This document shows positions 10,508-19,207 of a stretch of DNA of 23,321 nucleotides, one piece after another. Origin of the DNA: a bacterium (lineage in GTDB: Bacteria > B130-G9); NCBI GenBank assembly GCA_035527515.1, contig DATLAJ010000046.1, positions 1 through 23,321 on the forward strand. The letters are read 5' to 3'. The notes under the pieces were generated by a model. It had not been told where the DNA came from. It ran no database searches and worked only from the letters and a program-made list of their open reading frames with translations. Position numbers and translations under genes: made by a program. Within the stretch, counting starts at the first letter, position 1. Every line of letters begins with the position of its first letter.

Positions 10508-11710
10508 TTACTCGATTATCTCTGTGATCGCACCGGCCCCAACCGTCCTGCCACCCTCGCGGATGGCGAAGCGCTGCTCCACCTCCATCGCGATCGGGCA
10601 TATCAGCCGGACTTCCATGTCAACGTTGTCGCCCGGCATTATCATGTTGACGTTCTCCGGAAGACTGATCGTCCCAGTCACATCGGTTGTCCTGAAATAA
10701 AACTGCGGCCGATAGCCGTTGAAGAACGGCTTGTGCCGACCGCCCTCTTTTTCGGACAGAACGTAAATCCTTGCCTTGAAGTGCGTGTGCGGCGTGATAG
10801 TCCCAGGCTTGGCTATGACCTGGCCACGCTGGACCTCACTACGCTTGATCCCACGCAACAGCACCCCAATGTTGTCGCCCGCCTCGCCAGTATCGAGCGT
10901 CTTGCGGAACATCTCAACACCTGTGCACACCGTCTTCCGTGTCTCGTGAATCCCCACTATCTCAACGTCTTCACCCATCTTGATCACGCCGCGCTCGATT
11001 CTCCCTGTCGCTACCGTGCCTCGTCCTTGGATGCTGAAAACGTCCTCGACAGACATCAGAAACGGCTTTTCAATGGCTCTCTCCGGTGTCGGAATGTAGT
11101 CATCAACGGCATGCACGAGCTCAAAAATTGACCCGCAGTTCTCACATTCATCCTTGCCGCAGCCACACTCAAGAGCCTTCCGAGCCGAACCACGGATTAT
11201 CGGCACATCGTCTCCGGGATACTCATACTTGTTCAGCAGCTCACGAACTTCCATGTCGATGATCTCGATCAAGTCTGGATCGTCAACCAAATCGGTCTTG
11301 TTGAGATAGACAACTATGTAAGGCACGCCCACTTGTTTGGCGAGAAGAATATGCTCCCTTGTCTGTAACTTCGGACCGTCGTCCGCCGCAACAACCAGAA
11401 TCGCCCCATCCATCTGAGCCGCTCCCGTGATCATGTTCTTTATGTAATCAACATGACCTGGACAATCTACGTGTGCGTAATGCCTCTTATCCGTTTCATA
11501 CTCGACGTGAGCAATAGCGATCGTTATCCCTCGCTCACGCTCCTCGGGGGCCTTGTCGATCCTGTCGAACGGTGTGTACTCAGCAAGCCCCCTCTTGGAA
11601 AGACAAAGCGTCAACGCAGCAGTCAACGTCGTCTTACCGTGGTCAATGTGACCGATCGTGCCAACGTTCACATGAGGCTTCGTCCGCTCGTACTTCGCCT
11701 TTGCCATCAT
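10508..11710 (-). CDS. tuf: Elongation factor Tu
   Basis: GTPase that delivers aminoacyl-tRNA to the ribosome; 400 residues. Seen: G1 GHIDHGKT (about residues 20-27), the switch I region [10 protein letters not shown]3 DCPGH, G4 NKTD (Thr where Cys or Val is usual), G5 SARKAL, then domains II and III ending in [13 protein letters not shown]. Between G5 and domain II there is a Cys cluster, C182, C184, C189 and C192 ([13 protein letters not shown]), where E. coli has none; it could bind a metal. Two adjacent ATGs follow GGAGG; the second (11707) gives [16 protein letters not shown] and has the better spacing. It follows tRNA-Thr(GGT), as tufB does in E. coli. Confidence 0.99.
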   Translation of the reverse strand: MMAKAKYERTKPHVNVGTIGHIDHGKTTLTAALTLCLSKRGLAEYTPFDRIDKAPEERERGITIAIAHVEYETDKRHYAHVDCPGHVDYIKNMITGAAQMDGAILVVAADDGPKLQTREHILLAKQVGVPYIVVYLNKTDLVDDPDLIEIIDMEVRELLNKYEYPGDDVPIIRGSARKALECGCGKDECENCGSIFELVHAVDDYIPTPERAIEKPFLMSVEDVFSIQGRGTVATGRIERGVIKMGEDVEIVGIHETRKTVCTGVEMFRKTLDTGEAGDNIGVLLRGIKRSEVQRGQVIAKPGTITPHTHFKARIYVLSEKEGGRHKPFFNGYRPQFYFRTTDVTGTISLPENVNMIMPGDNVDMEVRLICPIAMEVEQRFAIREGGRTVGAGAITEIIE

Positions 11711-11802
11711 AAACCTCCTAAAATACAGTCAATGCGAGGAATCCAGCAAACAACCTTAACGTTCCTCAAAATCGTCTCTTCTGTCCCAGAACTCGTCTCA
11801 GA

Positions 11803-11875
11803 AGCCCACGACCGGACTTGAACCGGTGTCCTCTTCCTTACCAAGGAAGTGCTCAACCTACTGAGCTACGTGGGC
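11803..11875 (-). tRNA. tRNA-Thr (anticodon GGT)
   Basis: 73-nt cloverleaf: acceptor GCCCACG/CGTGGGC, D-stem GCTC/GAGC, anticodon stem CTTCC/GGAAG with loop TTGGTAA (anticodon GGT), T-arm ACCGG-TTCAAGT-CCGGT, discriminator T, no encoded CCA. Fourth tRNA of the Thr-Tyr-Gly-Thr set, just upstream of tuf. Confidence 0.96.
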
Positions 11876-11897
11876 AGATATAAATGTCAAATAACTA

Positions 11898-11971
11898 AGC
11901 GGGAAACGGGATTCGAACCCGCGACCCTCAGCTTGGAAGGCTGATGCTCTAGCCAACTGAGCTATTCCCGC
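11898..11971 (-). tRNA. tRNA-Gly (anticodon TCC)
   Basis: 74-nt cloverleaf: acceptor GCGGGAA/TTCCCGC, D-stem GCTC/GAGC, anticodon stem TCAGC/GCTGA with loop CTTCCAA (anticodon TCC), T-arm with CGGG-TTCGAAT-CCCG, discriminator T, no encoded CCA. It is now the first gene after the terminator of the large inserted gene. Confidence 0.96.
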
Positions 11972-12095
11972 CCGAATCCCTCGTTCGAGGCCGACTAATA
12001 CAACACCCCCTCGCCCATGAAAGGTGCGAAAAGCCCAATCTAACAGCCAGTAAGCAAGCGCCAGCACTCTACTCCCTCAACCAACTTCTATAACA

Positions 12096-12123
12096 AATAT
12101 AGGGTCTGCACGAACTAAGTCAA
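12096..12123 (-). promoter_or_regulatory. Sigma70-type promoter for tRNA-Gly/tRNA-Thr/tuf
   Basis: On the minus strand, TTGACT (12118-12123) and TATATT (12096-12101) lie 16 bp apart; each matches the consensus at five of six bases. It sits about 125 bp upstream of tRNA-Gly and downstream of the terminator at 12332-12366, where a new promoter is needed. Inferred from sequence only. Confidence 0.65.
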
Positions 12124-12331
12124 TATCATTCTTAACAAACGTAAAAAAACCCCCGCACCTCCCAGCCTCGGCGATCAACCGCCTTTCAAAGCCATGCCAC
12201 AGGGCAAGCAAAAAATGTCCACCAAACTGTCCAATTCAGATAAAGCAGAACACTACTCAACTTTTGCAGTCAAGTCAAGAGAAAAAACACACCGCGACCG
12301 CCCATGTTCCGTAGTTTTTCAAAACCCAAAA
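12124..12331. other. Intergenic stretch, no gene seen
   Basis: No convincing ORF or RNA fold was seen here. It is relatively AT-rich. On the minus strand it has a second TTGACT near 12278 with no good -10 partner, and a G-run followed by seven T (about 12132-12155) with no hairpin before it, so neither is called as a promoter or terminator. Confidence 0.5.
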
Positions 12332-12366
12332 CAAAAAACGGGCGCCTCAAGCACCGAGGCGCCCGT
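12332..12366 (-). terminator. Rho-independent terminator of the large redoxin-repeat gene
   Basis: Minus-strand hairpin with a perfect 11-bp GC-rich stem (ACGGGCGCCTC with GAGGCGCCCGT; 12356-12366 and 12338-12348) and a 7-nt loop, followed by a run of six T. It lies 33 bp after the TAG stop of the 12400-18875 gene and ends that transcription unit. Confidence 0.93.
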
Positions 12367-12399
12367 CAATTAACAATTAAACACTCTTCGGAGCTATCG

Positions 12400-15300
12400 C
12401 TATTGCAGCGAAAAAGTCGCCAAACCAATATCAGAAAGCGGCGTCATCGTCCCTGGCTCAGTAAGTGCCGCGTAGATCACGTAGTCGCCAATCTGATTGA
12501 ACGGCGCCCATGCGGGTAGGTTCATTGTGAAAGCAACGCTCGAGAGCTCAAAGCCTGCATTCAACGAAATCCCCGCGAGCATTGGAGCACAGCCCTGAAC
12601 CCATCCGGCCTCCCCAAATCCAGTTGGACACCAGAAAGACCCATCGGGCGCGAACATCACGACGTAGAAGTCCGCCGTCAGCGCGAACGGCACCTCTGCG
12701 TCAAGCGAAAGCTGAACCGTGTCACCGTTCGCCGAATACGTCTCCTTGTCCGCCGAAATATCCACAAAGGGCTCGCCCACAACCCAAAGTCCCGTTGTTA
12801 CCATATCAGTCACGAATTCAAACGTGCCCGTGCGAAGCGCGGCAATCCTGAGCGTGTAAGCGCCTGACTTGACCACCATCGGCACCTCACAAGGCAGCGT
12901 CTCAGAAAGAAGCTCCGTCGTCTCGTCGTGCCCTGTCTCGATCTCCCAGGCGGTCCTATACATCGAGAAGCCTTCTGTCCAAGTGCCACCCGATGAGGCG
13001 GACCAGCTACGCTCCTCACTATCCCCATAGTCAAACGTCAGAACTGCATAGAGGTCGATCGACACCGGCTCATCGGTGTTGGCAACGCTCATCTCGATCG
13101 TCAACGTGTCACCGAAATGGAACGTATTCTCATTCGGCCATATATCCACCGTGAACTCACCAGAAACCTCGACACCGGCGCCCGAGAGAGCAATCGTCAT
13201 TACAGGCGTATCCGGATCATCAGTAACGACCAGGATCTCACCCACAAAATCACCCTCTACATAAGGCGCAAACGCCACGCTGACCATCACACTGACGCCC
13301 GGCGCAAGCTTCTGAGGCAGGTCGCCCGTGAACAAGACTGGAAACACAGGATCATCGCTCGAGACCTCGCTGATGGTTAAGTTCGCGTCACCGTAGTTGC
13401 TGATCGTAAATGAACTTAGAGCCTGCGTCCCAACGTCCACCTCCCCAAAGTCCAGGCTGTTCGTGCTGACATACGCGTCTGGCGCAGGGATGTGATAAAC
13501 AGTCAAAGCATCTGGAACGCTTGGCGCAGCCTCCACGTTGCCGACCTTGTCCTCACAAACAGTGTAGAACCGATAACTCCCCTGACCCTCAGGGGCGGTG
13601 AACTCGAACTGACCGGCTGTTCCAGTTCTCTCGAGCCCGGAATCTACCCACTCACCACCATTGTAGCTGAACCAAAGCCCGGTCGTTGAAACGCCTGCCC
13701 CATCGTCCCGAGCGGTGAACAGAACATAAAAAGGAACCGCCTTCACCGAAGCCGGAGCTGTTACCGATGAGATCGGCGTCGTGGCGTCAACCCTGACGCC
13801 GTCGTCCGGCCCAGCGGTCGGCTCCGCGTTCAGAGCATAGTCGAACGCCTTAGTGTAGAACTCGTAATACCCATCTGCGGCAATATCAGGCGTGAAGGCG
13901 AACGTGCCCGATGCCTCCGTCAGCATCGTTGCCTTCGCCCAGCTACCATCGCCGTAGCGGTAGTAGAGATCGATGTGCTCAACGCCCGTTCCGGTGTCTG
14001 CACTCGTGTAGTCAACCGAGAGCGGGAATGCGTTGACAAAGGTTTCCTCGATCGAGCACGACGACGTCGGAACCGTCCGGTCCACCACGATCGACCCGTC
14101 AGCCGCATCAGGCGCCGCCTCGACGTTCCCGGCAACGTCCGAGGCTATTGTATAGAAGCTGAACGTCCCGTCAGTCAAGGTACCCGGCATGTAGTTGAAT
14201 CTGCCTGAGGACTTGGTTGAGGAAAGACCCGTATCAACGAAGGCCTCGTTGCCGAAACTCACCCAGAGTTCCACACCCACAAGCCCAGTTCCGCCATCAG
14301 AAGCAGTGAACGAAACGGCTATCGGAAGCTGTTCGTGTATTCAGCGGATACGCTCGCCACGGAGACAGGGGCGACTGTGTCGAATATGACGGTCGCATCC
14401 GGCTCACCTGGCACAGACTCAGCGTTGCCCGCATTGTCCGTTGCGATGGCATAGAATCTATAAACCCCGGCGACAAGCGTCTCTGGCGTGTAGTCGAAGC
14501 TCCCCTCGGTGCCGGTCGCTCTTAGGGCAGTATCCTCATAAGCTCCGCCGTCAAGCGACACGTAAAGAGCTACACTTGCGATGCCCGACGTCGTGTCAGC
14601 CGCAGTGAACGGAAGCGTAACGGGGAACGCGATGGCATAGGTCCCCTCAAACGCCACGGAGGAGGTCGGCGCCGTCTGGTCAAAGACCAAGGCACCACCG
14701 TCCGGCGACTCCGGCAGTGACTCCAGATTGCCCGCGTTATCCAGAGCTCGCGTTGCGAACTCGTAGGTGCCATCGCCATGGGGAGCCTCGAACGAGAAGC
14801 TGCCATCTGCCATAACTGACAAGCCGCTCGCCACATTGGTAAGCCCAGAATCCTCCCAAAGCCCGCCGTCAAACTTGAACCAGAGCGACACGCTAGCTAA
14901 ACCGCTTGCCGAATCATCCGCCGTGTATGGCACATTGATCGGCGTCGTATTGGCAAAAACGCCCTCGGTAGGAAGGCCAGCCGCAGACGTCGGCTCCGTC
15001 GCATCGTAGAGCGTCGTCGTTACCGGCTCAGAGGGCAACGCCTCAACGTTACCACTGTTATCGCGGCCAACCGTGCAGAACCCGAACGTGCCCTCGCCCC
15101 ACGCCGAGACATCAACGTTGATGACGCCACCGTTGGCCGGACCAACCAAGCCTGTATCCTGCCAGGCGCCACCCGTGTATATCCATCCGGAGACGGAGCT
15201 CATCCCAGAAACCGCGTCAGACGCCGTATAGGTCACCGGCACTGTCGTATCATTCGTGAACTCGGGCGAGTCGCAGCTCGTCTGAGGCGCAGTCCAGTCT

Positions 15301-18300
15301 ATCGTTATCTGGTCGTCCGGCGCAGCCGGAGCCGCCTCAGTGTGGCCGGCCTCGTCCGACGCCACCGTGTAGAAGTAATAGGTACCCTCAAGGGCAGAAG
15401 CAGGCGTAAAGTCCAGAGTGCCCAGCTCGCCCACCCCTGAAAGGCCAGTATCGACCCAGCCTCCGTCCTCGAACTTCACCCAGAGGGCCACGTTGGTAAC
15501 CTGCGTTACTGTGTCGCTAGCACCAAAGGTCACCTCGATCGGGAAGCCTGTTCCGTAAGCGTCAACGCTCGCAACCGATTGAGGCGGCAGCAGATCGACC
15601 GCAACAGCGCAATCGTAGCCACCCGGCGGGATACCCTCCACGTTGCCGGCCGTGTCCGTCCCTATCGTATAGAACTCGTAAACGCCCTCGTTGCCCTGGG
15701 TGTTAAACACGACCGTCCCATTTGTATCGTGAACCGTCGTGAACAGGTAGCAGGTCCCCTGATAACAGTAGTAGATGTCGATCTTGACCAGGCCATAGTC
15801 CTCGACCGTGGTGTATGTCAGGTTAAACTGCGCACCTGGGCTGATGGAGGTCGCGCTGACCGATGTCTCCGGCGCAATGCCGTCATAGAGCGTGGTGGCA
15901 TCTGGCGTCTCAGGGATCGGCTCCATAATCCAACTACCGCTCGTTGCCCGAGTGAAGAACTGGTAGAAGCCATCGCCGTCTGCGCAGCTAAAATCAAACG
16001 CTCCAGAAGGGTCCGTCGAGACCGTTGAGGTCGTGATCCAGCTGGCCGAATCTGCATCGCCCAACGTCGCGCCGTATCGATAATACAGCGTAACGTGGTC
16101 ATAACCATCGTTGCCGATGTCAACGCCAAACGTAATCGGCACAGTCGGCTCCGTGACATACCCGGGCGCGTCCATGCTGGAAAGCGCAAACCTCGGGTCG
16201 TAAAGGCAGGTCGCGTCCGCGTCGCCGTCCGTTCCCTCCACGTTTCCTGCACCGTCGGTCGCCGCAACGTAGAAGTTGTAGTATCCAGGCCCCATGTCGG
16301 GCGCCCAGACGAACTGGCCGGAGGCCTCTTCCGAATAGCGCCCGGTGTCCCGAAGCGTGTCATCTATAACACCGTTTAAGTCAGTGTAACGATAGAACAG
16401 ATGAACGTCCGAGATTCCAGTATAATCATCCGCCGAACTGAACGTCACAGCTATCGTCGGGTCGTTCACAACACCACCAGTCTGGCCACTGCTCACCGGA
16501 GGCGTCGTGTCAAACGTGCACGTGCAGTCCGCAGCGCCCGGCACTTCCACGTTTCCCGCAGCATCCGTCGCGAGACTCATGAAATCATAGACGCCGTCCC
16601 CGTGCGGAAAAACGAACTGGAACGTCCCGCTCTCGGCAGAAACTGAATAGCCAGAAGTCCCGAAAGTGTCAAACAGGCCAGAATCTGCCCAATCTCCTCC
16701 GTCAAAGCTATACCAAAGCGCGACCTTCGCGATGCCAGAAAGGCTGTCGTTCGCGCTGTAATTCAGAGCCAGCGGCGAAGCAGTCGTCTGGCTGATACAA
16801 TCAACCGAGGAGAGCGGAGACGTTCTATCAAGTAACACGGTAGCATCGGGTATGCCAGGCGGCGCCTCTTTATTGCCGACGTTGTCGGTGGCAATAGTTA
16901 TGAGCTCGTAATCGCCGTCCCCCAACTGTGGTGTTAAGGCAATGGGGTCGAGCGAGAAAGTGCCGCTTACGCCTGCCAGACTTTGGTAGGAATCACGCCA
17001 CTGGGTCTCCCCAGCAAAACGATACCAAAGCTTGGTCGAGGCAACGCCTGTCCCAGCGTCCGAGGCCGTAAAATGCACATCGAACGGAACTTCGCTGACC
17101 AGCGGGTCTGCCGTGCAGCTTGACTCAGGCATCGTCTGGTCAAGATTGACCGTTGTGTCCGCCGCGGCCGGCGCGTCCTCGACATTGCCGGCCATGTCTT
17201 GTGCAATTGTGTAGAAGCCATACACGCCGTCCCCAGCAGCGAACGTGAACGTGAAAGTCCCAGAACCAGCGGAATTCGTCTGGCCGGTGCCCGTCCACGC
17301 GCCGCCCTCATATTGATACCACAGAGCGGTCTGATCCAGCTGGTCGTTGTCGGACGCCGTAAAATCGACATCGACCGAGACAGCGTTCGTCTCATCTGTG
17401 CTCGTGCAGCTCGAGACCGGCTTCGTCGCGTCATAGAGAACATTGGCCTGCGAAGCCGCGGGCGGATTCTCAACGTTCCCATTGAGGTCTGTCGCTATGG
17501 TGTAGAAAGCATAGGCGCCTTGACCTTGAGGCGCATAGAAGTCAAACGTGCCGGCAACGCCTCCCTCAGAGAGCCCACTATTGGTCCACGCACCGCCCTC
17601 ATGGCGATACCAAAGCACGGTCGAATCCACGCCACTGAGGTTGTCGTCAGCGGTGAAATCAACCTGAACCGGCAGATTCTTCCAGTAATACACGATACCC
17701 GCGGTCGCCAAAGAATCCGGCGCCATGTCGTCATATATTGTCGAGGCGTCAGGCGACCCAGGCGGGTCCTCCTCATTTCCGACAATATCAGTCGCCCGTG
17801 TGTAGAAATCATAGATTCCGTTGCCCGAGGCCAGGGTTACGTTGAAGCTGCCATTCTGGCTGCTCGAGCTGTCTATTAGGCTATAACCTCCACCGTTGCA
17901 CTGCATCCATAGATCGACACTTGACACGCCTGATTTGTCGTCCGATGACGTGTAGTCAACAGTTATGTTGTTGCTCTGAGACCGAGCCGGCGCAGAACAG
18001 CTGGATGAGGGTGGATTGTAATCGTCATAGACATAAGGCCCGTCCAGCTCGCCAGAGCCGGGAAAGCGCGCTGTCCCGCCCCTGCCATCATTGGCAGTGA
18101 AGTAGAACGTCGCTAGCCCTTCCTGGGCAATTGTCCCAGTCCATACATACGTGCCGTTGTCCGGATCGCCAGTGTCGAGAAACATCCCATGAGGCACGTC
18201 ATTGACATAGACCACAATCGAGGCCGGAGCGTCCCCCTCGTCATCGTAGTAGTCTATGTAGAAATTGAAGTCGGTATCGGTCCGACCAAAGGTGGGATCG

Positions 18301-18875
18301 AACGACGGGGTCGAGAGCTCGGGATCGGAATTACAGAGCGGTAGCCAGTCCGTCTCGATCTGGTCCCTTAGATTCTGCGCACAGCCAGTGTCATCGCAGC
18401 GTCCCACTCTTGTCCAAACGACGATAGGTGGTTCCTGACAGTCGATCACAACCGTCGTCGGGTAGCCCGTGCCCATGTAGTTACTGTAAACATCGCCCCA
18501 CTCGTCCCAGCCGAAGTCCACGGTGTATCCGCCCTCATCCCTATAGTCGCGCCAGGCCGCAGCAGACTCGCCCGTCCTATGGTCGCAGCCCATCGAGATG
18601 ACGTAAACTGGTTGATCAGGTCTGAAGTAATCCCAGATGTAGGTTTGATACGCATCCAGCGTAGCATGGCAGTGGCTTCACCACGTTGCCGACATCTCGA
18701 GGACAACTATCGCGCCCGGATACTCGTCGTAGAGCCAAAGCTCCTCCTCAGTATCGATATCTTGATACCGAACGTTCGCAGCGACGTCGCCGACGTTGGG
18801 CAACGCTGCCCACAAGCTCATGCTGGTAAAAAGAACCATTACCAGCACCATTGACAGGATAATATTGCGATGCAT
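12400..18875 (-). CDS. Giant secreted selenoprotein: UxxC thioredoxin-like domain plus 15 Ig-like repeats (contains in-frame TGA and a 1-nt frameshift)
   Basis: Read as one gene of 2159 codons. Start: ATG at 18875, 7 nt after AGGAGG; the ATG at 18881 is too close to that site. Residues 1-23 are a signal peptide (HRNIILSMVLVMVLFTSMSLWA). Residues about 30-170 form a thioredoxin/TlpA-like domain: strand GAIVVLEMSATW, then TGA at residue 66, S-H-C69, and a cis-Pro loop TGYPTTVVID (P139). TGA stands where the family has the first Cys of CxxC, so selenocysteine is inferred; a SECIS-like hairpin follows. Then come an Ig-like domain (about 190-285), 15 repeats (about 288-1797), an ASH/choice-of-anchor-like domain (about 1798-1905) and two beta-rich C-terminal domains. 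No transmembrane or sorting signal is seen at the C-terminus. The frame breaks near 14324, where one missing C would join the halves exactly; assembly error or real mutation. Role: probably an extracytoplasmic thiol/selenol redox or surface protein. Alternative: a decayed gene with a nonsense and a frameshift mutation. Confidence 0.85.
13486..18014 (-). repeat. 15 tandem Ig-like repeats of about 85-115 residues inside the giant gene
   Basis: Protein-level repeats. Each begins near P-x-S-S, then V-x-F-T-A-S-D-x-x-S-G-V, L-W-Y-R-Y...G-x-W-x-D-S-G-L, a G-T-F-x-F strand, G-D-G-x-Y-x-F-Y-T-x-A-T-D-x-A-G-N-V-E, and ends A-P-x-x-P-D-A-T-x-x-Y-D. Copies are clearly diverged from one another, so this is old duplication rather than recent copying or assembly collapse. 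The pattern resembles bacterial Ig-like (Big_3-type) surface repeats; I cannot name the exact family. Confidence 0.9.
14322..14325 (-). other. Probable single-base deletion (frameshift) in the giant gene
   Basis: Upstream frame reads ...AEYTNSF then CGA TAG (stop at 14319-14321). Reading one base back gives SFPIAVSFTASDGG, exactly the repeat pattern (compare IAFPVTLPFTAAD and GFPIEVTFGASD in other copies). A CC run where CCC is expected fits a lost base. The total length becomes an exact multiple of three (6477) when one base is added. Confidence 0.85.
18646..18666 (-). promoter_or_regulatory. Candidate bacterial SECIS hairpin
   Basis: Minus strand, within the coding sequence just after the TGA. 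A perfect 5-bp stem TACGC/GCGTA (18659-18663 and 18649-18653) closes a 5-nt loop TGGAT; a mismatch and two more pairs extend it. There are 19 nt between the TGA and the loop, and G is at loop position 2. Published bacterial SECIS rules ask for an apical loop 16-37 nt after the codon with a G in the first two loop positions, so it fits. A short hairpin can arise by chance. Confidence 0.65.
18678..18680 (-). other. In-frame TGA, inferred selenocysteine codon (Sec66)
   Basis: The frame reads TCG GCA ACG TGG TGA AGC CAC TGC. Signal peptide and first thioredoxin strand lie before it; the rest of the thioredoxin domain and more than 1400 codons lie after it in the same frame. TGA takes the place of the first redox Cys (W-C-x-x-C in TlpA-like proteins), giving U-S-H-C. 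Confidence 0.8.
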
Positions 18876-18956
18876 TTTCATACCTCCTTTTAGGTTTCGC
18901 ATCGATCTTGTCAAAAACGTAATTAGCCGCCAAATCTTCCTACAAAACGGCCCAAA

Positions 18957-19038
18957 TGGGGAGAGGAGGGTTCGAACCTCCGAAGGCTACGCCAACAGGT
19001 TTACAGCCTGCCCCCTTTGACCGCTTGGGTATCTCCCC
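18957..19038 (-). tRNA. tRNA-Tyr (anticodon GTA)
   Basis: 82-nt class II tRNA with a long variable arm. Acceptor GGGGAGA/TCTCCCC, anticodon stem GCAGG/CCTGT with loop CTGTAAA (anticodon GTA), T-arm GGAGG-TTCGAAC-CCTCC, discriminator A, no encoded CCA. The giant gene begins about 80 bp downstream and is probably read through from the same transcript. Confidence 0.96.
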
Positions 19039-19059
19039 ACTAAACATGCGTTAACTTCA

Positions 19060-19131
19060 AGCTGGCGAAGGGACTTGAACCCCCGACCGGCTGATTACAA
19101 ATCAGCTGCTCTACCACTGAGCTACGCCAGC
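19060..19131 (-). tRNA. tRNA-Thr (anticodon TGT)
   Basis: 72-nt cloverleaf: acceptor GCTGGCG/CGCCAGC, D-stem GCTC/GAGC, anticodon stem GCTGA/TCAGC with loop TTTGTAA (anticodon TGT), T-arm with GGGGG-TTCAAGT-CCCTT, discriminator T, no encoded CCA. First tRNA of the Thr-Tyr-(insert)-Gly-Thr-tuf series. Confidence 0.96.
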
Positions 19132-19158
19132 ACACATCAAATAAATCCTTAGAGCACA

Positions 19159-19188
19159 ACAATAATCTCAAGTGCCCTTGAAAGTCAA
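19159..19188 (-). promoter_or_regulatory. Possible sigma70-type promoter for tRNA-Thr/tRNA-Tyr/giant gene
   Basis: Minus-strand TTGACT (19183-19188) and TATTGT (19159-19164) spaced by 18 bp, 28 bp before tRNA-Thr(TGT). The -35 box is good, the -10 box matches only four of six bases. Placement fits a short-leader tRNA promoter. Confidence 0.5.
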
Positions 19189-19207
19189 GATGAAAACACT
19201 CCCCCCA

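Noticed and set aside
11858-12067. 69-residue ORF over tRNA-Gly
   Set aside because: It reads through the tRNA gene; its RAxxFQAEGRGFESR-like translation is the usual false peptide from tRNA T-arms.
12132-12155. G-run plus seven T on the minus strand as a terminator
   Set aside because: There is no complementary C-run to form a stem; the true terminator is at 12332-12366.
14318-14330. Classical programmed -1 frameshift site
   Set aside because: No slippery heptamer of the X-XXY-YYZ type and no clear downstream stem; a lost base in a C run is simpler.
13486-18014. CRISPR array or DNA-level tandem repeat
   Set aside because: The periodicity is about 300 bp, in frame and only at protein level; copies differ widely in DNA.
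14319-18593. The giant gene as two separate proteins starting at 18593 and 14280
   Set aside because: Neither start has a convincing ribosome site, the upstream frame holds a signal peptide and half a thioredoxin domain, and the repeat pattern runs straight across the break near 14324.
18678-18680. TGA reassigned genome-wide to Trp or Gly (codes 4 or 25)
   Set aside because: rpoB, rplJ, the DUF2079 gene and the glycosyltransferase all end in TGA at the correct family C-termini.
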